Positions 46,701-51,253 of a stretch of DNA of 51,253 bases are shown here, one piece after another. The first letter of the stretch is position 1. Each line of letters starts with the position of its first letter. Location: positions 1 to 51,253 of the forward strand of contig CAYXRN010000008.1 of NCBI GenBank assembly GCA_964467635.1, written 5' to 3'. Origin of the DNA: FW021-bin31 sp964467635 (lineage in GTDB: Bacteria > Bacteroidota > Bacteroidia > Chitinophagales > Chitinophagaceae). The notes under the pieces are model-generated. The model made no database searches, was not told the DNA's origin, and saw only the letters and a list, made by a program, of their open reading frames with translations. Both the position numbers and the translations under genes were made by a program.

Positions 46701-47106
46701 GCAGTTTATTGTGATCTCCATCAAAATATACGATCATTTTATTTCCCACCAGTTTCGTGACCCCTCCGGTATTTTGCCAGTCCAGCCCAATGCCGATATT
46801 CGACTGCTTCATATCTCCGTAACTGTTATAAACGATGATATTCACCCGGTCGCGAAGGGAAAAATCCATGGCTTTTTCCAGGTCTTTCAGCTCACTTTCA
46901 GCAGCCTGCGCTACATATTTACCTAAATCCAACCCTCCCTGACTAAAATAAGTATCGAAATGATCCGTTTGAAAGTAACGCCAGTCAAATAGCTTATACT
47001 GAAGCCTGTTTTTCCCAAACCGAACCGTGTTGGTCTGTGCCAGCCCGTTGAACCCCATGCTGCATAACCCGATTATCAGGAGTATTTTTAAATATTTGTG
47101 AGCCAT
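43729..47106 (-). CDS. Secreted propeller/Omp85-like protein with degenerate peptidase domain
   Basis: This 1125-residue protein has a signal peptide ending FNGLAQ. A peptidase-MA-like N-terminal domain follows; the zinc motif HExxH is replaced by R140-E-G-I-A144, and the downstream LPGWYTDGYIAYVAEKW resembles the second part of the site. Residues about 350-560 form a TolB-like beta-propeller (YLPTRRNELLLSAAKNGQTDLFTYN, GIIFSSNR). The C-terminal third is an Omp85/BamA-like barrel with FALGVDF as last residues. The role is probably at the outer membrane. Similar proteins exist across Bacteroidota, but none is assigned a firm function. Confidence 0.85.
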   Translation of the reverse strand: MAHKYLKILLIIGLCSMGFNGLAQTNTVRFGKNRLQYKLFDWRYFQTDHFDTYFSQGGLDLGKYVAQAAESELKDLEKAMDFSLRDRVNIIVYNSYGDMKQSNIGIGLDWQNTGGVTKLVGNKMIVYFDGDHNKLRVQIREGIAKVILNNIMFGSSVGEFAGNAVLLNLPGWYTDGYIAYVAEKWNTNLDNQLKQLIRTGRYRTFKQFANEHPTLAGHAFWFYVADVYGIDAPSYLLYISRIDRNMKKAFEQVLHKEYKEVMRDFITYNYRRYREDNFGRRQITRGTVTTTQSNVKAEHYRIHPNPRNRNYAMIEFDQGNYEVQLYQGYFKPKVLLKSGVRQLKVQINPDYPILAWDPQGTNLAIIYPKKGKLKLMVYDLVSRTKQIYDLPEEYQMIQSFQYLPTRRNELLLSAAKNGQTDLFTYNISTFKSTQLTNDVFDDIDPSYVGFSKKSGIIFSSNRPSPHAVSADTVLPHHRYNVFLLSNWDNPDGHQISQLTNLKMGNARKPMQYAQGYFTFVGDQNGIKNRYAGFFKAESGGLDSLYYVGANILHNPSVAELDSMLEAYGTKRADSVKVVAITADSTYVFPLTNYADGITESYSAGQRQVVSESVLRGNFVRTYELKVDERTLDRRNISTPLTAFRKFNLHLDSVKRGLPMYYQQAAPDTTLEPEDFFQSEFGYIPPDSTNIIRQNLALEQRQEENNVLKNAHLFPYHLKFSTDYLITQLDNSVLISRYQPFTGGGGPIYLQQPFNGLIQVGVSDLFEDIKFTGGFRFPSNFNGSEYYFSYNNLRHYFDYKLLYYRKVNRSGFADENGNTIGGLEAKRRTNLYQVEVNFPIDVVRSVRVTLGYRSDKLTFLANSAETLTKDILNGDQRFGVTRVEYVYDNTINPAINIWNGLRWKAYIEMFPQLNKQPGVKERNFTFNTGVDARYYLPIYKDFIWATRFAADFSWGNSKVLYYLGGVDNWLGPKYNYATPIDPSANYAYQTLAVNLRGYDQNIKNGNNVMLLNTELRLPVFATFINQPITSDLIRNFQITSFLDMGTAWHGSFSSLENNSSPAYQNGSGSVIVKLKSNNLGPFVGGYGFGARTTIAGYFLRVDTAWPMNNGFFYGKPKWYFALGVDF

Positions 47107-47168
47107 AAGAAGATAGTAATGTTATTCATGTATTTTTGAGCTAATAAAGGTACAAAATAAACTCTACT

Positions 47169-47816
47169 ATGCTCGAAGTTAAGTCGTTTATATTTAATCC
47201 GTTCCAAGAAAATACATTTTTGTTATTTAACGAAAAAAAAGAGGTTTTAATTATAGACCCCGGCGCTTATTTTGCGCCAGAGCAGAAAATACTGCTAAAC
47301 TACCTTTCGGTGGAAAAATTAAATCCGGTTCGTTTACTCAACACCCATTGCCATATTGACCACATCTTCAGCAACCAGCTTATCTTTGACAGATTCGGCC
47401 TGCGCCCGGAGTTCCACCAAAGGGAAAAACCCGTGTTCGACGACGCGGTCAAAGCCAGTGTCCTATATAACATCCCCTTCGAAGGCTCTCCCGCCCCTTC
47501 GGCTTTTTTAACCGAAACCGACGAGATACAGCTAGGCGAAGATACGCTTTCCATTCTTCTTACCCCCGGGCATTCGCCCGGCAGTCTTTGTTTTTATTGT
47601 AAAAAACAAGGCTTTCTCATCGGTGGAGATGTTTTATTCCGGGAAAGCGTCGGACGGACGGACCTGCCCGGCGGGGATTATCATACCCTGGAGAACAGCA
47701 TCCGTGAGCAATTATACCAGCTCCCCGAGGAAACCGTCATTTATCCCGGACATGGAGCCGAAACAACCATCGGACACGAAAAAGAATACAATCCATTTGT
47801 CAGCGGCTCGGATTAA
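47169..47816 (+). CDS. MBL-fold metallo-hydrolase (glyoxalase II-like)
   Basis: The 215-residue cytosolic protein has THCHIDHIF (metal site HxHxDH), LLTPGHSPGSLCFYC and VIYPGHGAETTIGHEKEYNP, which together match the glyoxalase II-like branch of the metallo-beta-lactamase superfamily. It probably hydrolyses a thioester. It lies 50 bp ahead of proC on the same strand but its link with proline synthesis is not shown. Confidence 0.94.
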   Translation: MLEVKSFIFNPFQENTFLLFNEKKEVLIIDPGAYFAPEQKILLNYLSVEKLNPVRLLNTHCHIDHIFSNQLIFDRFGLRPEFHQREKPVFDDAVKASVLYNIPFEGSPAPSAFLTETDEIQLGEDTLSILLTPGHSPGSLCFYCKKQGFLIGGDVLFRESVGRTDLPGGDYHTLENSIREQLYQLPEETVIYPGHGAETTIGHEKEYNPFVSGSD

Positions 47817-47866
47817 AGGAATGATTATTGTAAATTACCCCCCTTAAAATCAAAAAAAAACAACCT

Positions 47867-48670
47867 ATGAAAGTTTTAATGATCGGGGCCGGCAATATGG
47901 GGGCCACGTATGCGGAGGGTATGGCAAAGTCAAGCTTACTCAACGGACGAAAATTACAAATCTTCGATAAAGACCCAGAAAAGATAAAAACACTGAAAGC
48001 AGGAGGTATCTTCGATACTTATGACAGTTTAGCAGATTGTCTGCCAAATGCTGACATTGTCTTTATTGCTGTGAAGCCCTACCATGCGGCAGCCCTTTTT
48101 GAAGAAATGAGGCCACTTATCAATGAGAAGCAAATGTTTGTGTCCCTGATGGCCGGCGTAACCCTGCAAACGATTCTTGACGGCCTGAAAATTAACAAGG
48201 TAATCAGGACGATGCCTAATTTACCTGCTCAAATAGGCTTAGGCGTCACTTCTTATACAGAATCTAAATCCGTAACCCGGCTGGAGTCGTTATTGGTGCG
48301 CAACCTGCTTGATATGACCGGTAAATCTATTCATGTAAAAAGCGAGAAATTTATTGATGCTTCTACCGGTATATCAGGGAGCGGTCCGGCATATGTCTTT
48401 TATTTTATGCAATCCATGCTGGAGGCGGCTCAAAAGATGGGATTTTCAGACCGTGATTCCCACGTATTGGTTAGCAGTACCTTCGAAGGGGCTGTCCGGC
48501 TTTTCAATGACTCGGATCTGTCTCCCAATAAATGGATGGAGCGAGTGGCTTCAAAAGGAGGTACTACACGTGCAGCATTAGATTCAATGGAAGAAAACAA
48601 CATAAAGGAATTAATTAAGGAAGCTGCTTATGCCGCATTTGACCGGGCTGTAGAGCTCGGAAAGGAATAG
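47867..48670 (+). CDS. proC: Pyrroline-5-carboxylate reductase
   Basis: The 267-residue protein begins MKVLMIGAGNMGATYAEG (NADP-binding Rossmann motif). FIAVKPYHAAALFEEM follows, then IRTMPNLPAQIGLGVTSYT, and the signature DASTGISGSGPAYVFYFMQSMLEAAQKMGF with the C-terminal SKGGTTRAALDSMEENNIKELI. It makes proline from pyrroline-5-carboxylate, the last step after ProB and ProA encoded next. Confidence 0.97.
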   Translation: MKVLMIGAGNMGATYAEGMAKSSLLNGRKLQIFDKDPEKIKTLKAGGIFDTYDSLADCLPNADIVFIAVKPYHAAALFEEMRPLINEKQMFVSLMAGVTLQTILDGLKINKVIRTMPNLPAQIGLGVTSYTESKSVTRLESLLVRNLLDMTGKSIHVKSEKFIDASTGISGSGPAYVFYFMQSMLEAAQKMGFSDRDSHVLVSSTFEGAVRLFNDSDLSPNKWMERVASKGGTTRAALDSMEENNIKELIKEAAYAAFDRAVELGKE

Positions 48671-48694
48671 GCATTTCACTCACCCAAAAATAAG

Positions 48695-49477
48695 ATGAAT
48701 AATATAATGTATAAGAAACGAATTGTTGTTAAAGTTGGAACAAATGTGATGACCAACAAAGACAACAGAATTTCAGGCGCTGTATTGAATGAACTTGTCA
48801 GGCAAATTGCTGTTTTATATGAACAGAATATTATGACCATTTTAGTTTCTTCTGGATCCGTCATCGCCGGCAAAGAAGTGCTTACGGACAATACGATTGA
48901 GAACGAAGCCATCCGCGGACAAGTTTATTCCGCGGTTGGACAGCCACGTATGATGCGACATTACTACAACATCTTCCATCACTTCGGCATGCGCTGTGCG
49001 CAGGTTTTGGCTACAAAACGGGATTTCAGCCCGGGCAAACACAGGGAGAACATGATCAATTGCTATGAGGGCTTAATGTCGCAGGGAATCATACCTATTG
49101 CTAATGAAGATGATGCTACGTCTCTGAGAATGTCCATGTTCTCTGACAATGATGAACTAGCCAGCCTGGTAGCAGAGTTGATCAAGGCAGATCAGTTGAT
49201 TCTTCTAACCGATACCGACGGACTATACAACGGAAATCCAAAAGACGAGCATACCGAAAAAATCAGCAAGGTAAAGGTCGATCAAAAAGTAGAACAGTAT
49301 GTTCAATCATCAACTAAGAAAGAAGGAGAAGGCCGCGGTGGAATGGAATCGAAGTTAAAGATCGCGAAAGCGTCAGCTTCCAAAGGGATTCCAGCGGTCA
49401 TAGCCAGAGGAAAGACCAAAAACATCATTGTCGATATTGTAGACGGAAAAGACGTCGGTACCAAATTTATTTCTTAA
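48695..49477 (+). CDS. proB: Glutamate 5-kinase, short form without PUA domain
   Basis: The 260-residue protein has the amino-acid-kinase core: VVKVGTNVMTNKDNRIS, TILVSSGSVIAGKEVLTD, PIANEDDATS, DNDELASLVAELIKADQLILLTDTDGLYNGNPK, and the nucleotide-site GRGGMESKLKIAKASASKG. It lacks the C-terminal PUA domain of the longer family members, a normal variant. It phosphorylates glutamate, the first step. It starts 24 bp after proC and 15 bp before proA. Confidence 0.96.
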   Translation: MNNIMYKKRIVVKVGTNVMTNKDNRISGAVLNELVRQIAVLYEQNIMTILVSSGSVIAGKEVLTDNTIENEAIRGQVYSAVGQPRMMRHYYNIFHHFGMRCAQVLATKRDFSPGKHRENMINCYEGLMSQGIIPIANEDDATSLRMSMFSDNDELASLVAELIKADQLILLTDTDGLYNGNPKDEHTEKISKVKVDQKVEQYVQSSTKKEGEGRGGMESKLKIAKASASKGIPAVIARGKTKNIIVDIVDGKDVGTKFIS

Positions 49478-49492
49478 CGCAAATATTTAATC

Positions 49493-50692
49493 ATGAAACT
49501 ACTTAGTTCCCGTAAAAAGAATGACGTATTAGATACTATGGTCAGGATTTTAGATCGTGAAAGAACAACGCTGATAAAAGAAAATAAAAAAGATCTGGAT
49601 GCATTTCAAAGAGATGATCAAGCCCTTTACGACCGGTTAATTGTGGATGATGCCAAAGTGGATTCCATGATCAAAGCGGTGAAAGAAGTTCGTGAACAGG
49701 AAGATCCTGTCGGGAAAATAAAACTGGAACGTCATCTGGACAACGGATTAAAGATTGTAAATAAGGCTGCGCCCTTCGGAACCATTATGATCATCTATGA
49801 ATCCCGTCCGGACGTGACCATAGAGGCTGCAGTGCTGGCGTTTAAAGCCAACAATAAAATTCTATTGAAAGGGGGAAAAGAAGCCTACCACAGCAATGTT
49901 ATCCTTGAAAAGTTCTGGCATGAAGCGCTGGAGGAAAACGAACTAGACAAAAGCTGGATTACACTGCTCCATCTAAAGCGTGAAGAAACGCAAAATTTTC
50001 TTAAAAACCCGCCAGAGAAAATAGACCTGATCGTGCCGCGCGGCGGAGAGCGTCTTATAAAATTTGTGAAGGACAATGCAACCTGTGCGGTACTGGTCAG
50101 CGGACGCGGCAATAATTTCTTATATGTTTCAAAAAACGCGGATTGGGAAAAGGCCAAACGCGTGATCATTAATGCCAAAACGGATAAGATTTCAGCCTGC
50201 AACGCGCTGGATAATGTATTAGTCGACCGAAATCTTCCTGACTTTGACCATAAACTAAAAGATTTGCAGAATTCCTTGCACGAGTCAAAAGTTAAAATTA
50301 ATGTGGATGAATCGGTAAAAAAGGTGCTTTCTGAAGAAGCGTTGATTCCCGGGGAAGATACCTGGTATGAAGAATTTCTGGCGATGAAAATCATCCTAGC
50401 TCAAGCTGAAGATATTGACGACGCTATCGCGCGTATTAACCATTATTCAGGCGGCCATTCGATCGCTATCATCACAGAAGACCCGCAGGAAGCAGCCCGA
50501 TTTATGGAAGAGATTGACAGCGCAGCCGTTTTCCATAACGCCTCTACGCGTTTTACCGATGGGGGGCAAATGGGAGTGGGTGCCGAATTAGCCATCAGCA
50601 CGGACAAATTGCACCACCGGGGCCCCCTTGGCTTGCCACAGCTCGTCACCAACAAGTATTACGTTTACGGGGACGGGCAGATCAGGGCATAA
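49493..50692 (+). CDS. proA: Gamma-glutamyl phosphate reductase
   Basis: The 399-residue aldehyde dehydrogenase-fold enzyme has FGTIMIIYESRPDVTIEAAVLAFKANNKILLKGGKEAYHSN, IDLIVPRGGERLIKFVKDNA, and the catalytic Cys in KTDKISACNALDNVLV (family motif with Cys after Ser-Ala). The C-terminal ASTRFTDGGQMGVGAELAIS is typical. It reduces glutamyl phosphate to the semialdehyde that cyclises to pyrroline-5-carboxylate. It ends the proC-proB-proA cluster. Confidence 0.97.
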   Translation: MKLLSSRKKNDVLDTMVRILDRERTTLIKENKKDLDAFQRDDQALYDRLIVDDAKVDSMIKAVKEVREQEDPVGKIKLERHLDNGLKIVNKAAPFGTIMIIYESRPDVTIEAAVLAFKANNKILLKGGKEAYHSNVILEKFWHEALEENELDKSWITLLHLKREETQNFLKNPPEKIDLIVPRGGERLIKFVKDNATCAVLVSGRGNNFLYVSKNADWEKAKRVIINAKTDKISACNALDNVLVDRNLPDFDHKLKDLQNSLHESKVKINVDESVKKVLSEEALIPGEDTWYEEFLAMKIILAQAEDIDDAIARINHYSGGHSIAIITEDPQEAARFMEEIDSAAVFHNASTRFTDGGQMGVGAELAISTDKLHHRGPLGLPQLVTNKYYVYGDGQIRA

Positions 50693-50787
50693 TTTCCCGC
50701 CCCATGAGAAAAGATGGACCCTGAGACGTCAGCGCCTACAATAGGGAGAAATACCTTATCTTTAGCGAGTACTAAACGTATGCAAAC

Positions 50788-51253
50788 ATGGAAAAGCCTA
50801 CTCGTCTTTTTGACCTGCCTTCCTACCAGTTGACACAAGCTCCCCTTGCAAACATGCTTGGCGCAAAAGAAAAGGGAAAATGGAAAGATTTCTCCACCCA
50901 GTGGTTTGTGAATACGGCTCAAAGACTTGCAGCTTCCTTTTGTCAAGCCGGAATAGGTTTTACGGAATGGACACCGGAAAAAAGAGATACTATTGCCATT
51001 CTGTCAGAGAACCGACCGGAATGGCTGCTCATTGACCATGCCACCCAGCAAAGCGGAGCCATTCTTGTCCCGATCTATCCGACCATACATGCCAACGAAC
51101 TGCTCCATATCCTCAAGGAAGCACAAATAAAATGGATCTTCGTCAGCAATGAAAGTTTGTATCAAAAAGTAGAAAGCATCAAAGGAGGAACACCTTTTTT
51201 AAAAGCTATTTTTAGTTTTAATAAAATACCGGATGTAGCGCATTGGGAGGAGC
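50788..51253 (+). CDS. Long-chain acyl-CoA synthetase / AMP-binding protein (N-terminal part)
   Basis: The gene begins at the ATG at 50788 and runs off the right edge; 155 residues are visible. TIAILSENRPEWLLIDHATQQSGAILVPIYPTIHANELLHILKEAQIKWIFV is the characteristic N-terminal part of FadD15-like long-chain acyl-CoA synthetases, before the P-loop. The catalytic motifs lie beyond the window. A TATCTTTA -7-like box lies at 50757-50764. Confidence 0.9.
   Translation, partial: MEKPTRLFDLPSYQLTQAPLANMLGAKEKGKWKDFSTQWFVNTAQRLAASFCQAGIGFTEWTPEKRDTIAILSENRPEWLLIDHATQQSGAILVPIYPTIHANELLHILKEAQIKWIFVSNESLYQKVESIKGGTPFLKAIFSFNKIPDVAHWEE

Noticed and set aside
1..51253. Insertion sequences, CRISPR arrays, tRNA and rRNA genes
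   Set aside because: No transposase, integrase or phage protein, no regularly spaced repeats, and no recognisable tRNA or rRNA segment was found on either strand by reading.

Overview
The window looks like a chromosomal segment of a Bacteroidota bacterium, most probably family Chitinophagaceae (the family is inference). The evidence is a SusC/SusD pair with ECF sigma and FecR anti-sigma genes, GLPGLI-like and DUF2961 secreted proteins, lipoprotein signals, few Shine-Dalgarno sites, and promoters of the TTG / TAnnTTTG type. No rRNA, tRNA, CRISPR, insertion sequence or phage gene was seen. All but the two edge genes are intact.

Region 1 (1-13.1 kb, minus strand) is a polysaccharide utilisation locus (PUL). 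In transcription order it holds an ECF sigma factor, FecR, SusC with an STN signalling domain, SusD, a Cys-type sulfatase, an FAH-fold sugar-acid dehydratase resembling 2-keto-3-deoxy-D-arabinonate dehydratase, and two secreted DUF2961/GH172 proteins; the second runs off the left edge. Between FecR and SusC, on the opposite strand, there is a promoter followed about 65 bases later by an intrinsic terminator. This predicts a roughly 90-nt antisense RNA over the SusC leader and start codon.

Region 2 (13.4-16.9 kb) has a third GH172 protein and an unrecognised secreted protein on the minus strand, divergent from an AraC-type regulator. The same enzyme family thus appears under two different regulators. 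Known GH172 activities act on furanosides (D-arabinofuranosides, difructose dianhydride). With the D-arabinonate-type dehydratase, this suggests D-arabinan or a related, possibly sulfated, furanose polymer as target; that is a hypothesis.

Region 3 (16.9-28.3 kb, minus) carries gltD and gltB (glutamate synthase), then a tight overlapping operon of an SMP-30-like lipoprotein, an SDR, an NAD-dependent epimerase and a DHA2 drug exporter, then recO. A small secreted Zn-protease-like gene faces away from recO.

Region 4 (29.3-37.2 kb) has an MFS nucleoside/sugar symporter, a Gfo/Idh/MocA oxidoreductase and a PNGase F-like enzyme in one minus-strand run. Beyond it lie a stand-alone FMN glutamate-synthase-domain protein, a small Cys/His secreted protein, a thioesterase and transaldolase.

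Region 5 (37.4-41.6 kb, plus) is an unsaturated-uronate operon (GH88, kduI, a methyltransferase, kduD). A perfect 12-bp LacI-type palindrome overlaps its -33 promoter element. A MarC-family membrane protein follows.

Region 6 (41.6-51.3 kb) has a second ECF sigma gene overlapping a membrane-anchored, probable anti-sigma gene, a large outer-membrane propeller/barrel protein with a degenerate peptidase domain, an MBL-fold hydrolase, the proC-proB-proA proline pathway, and the start of an acyl-CoA synthetase.
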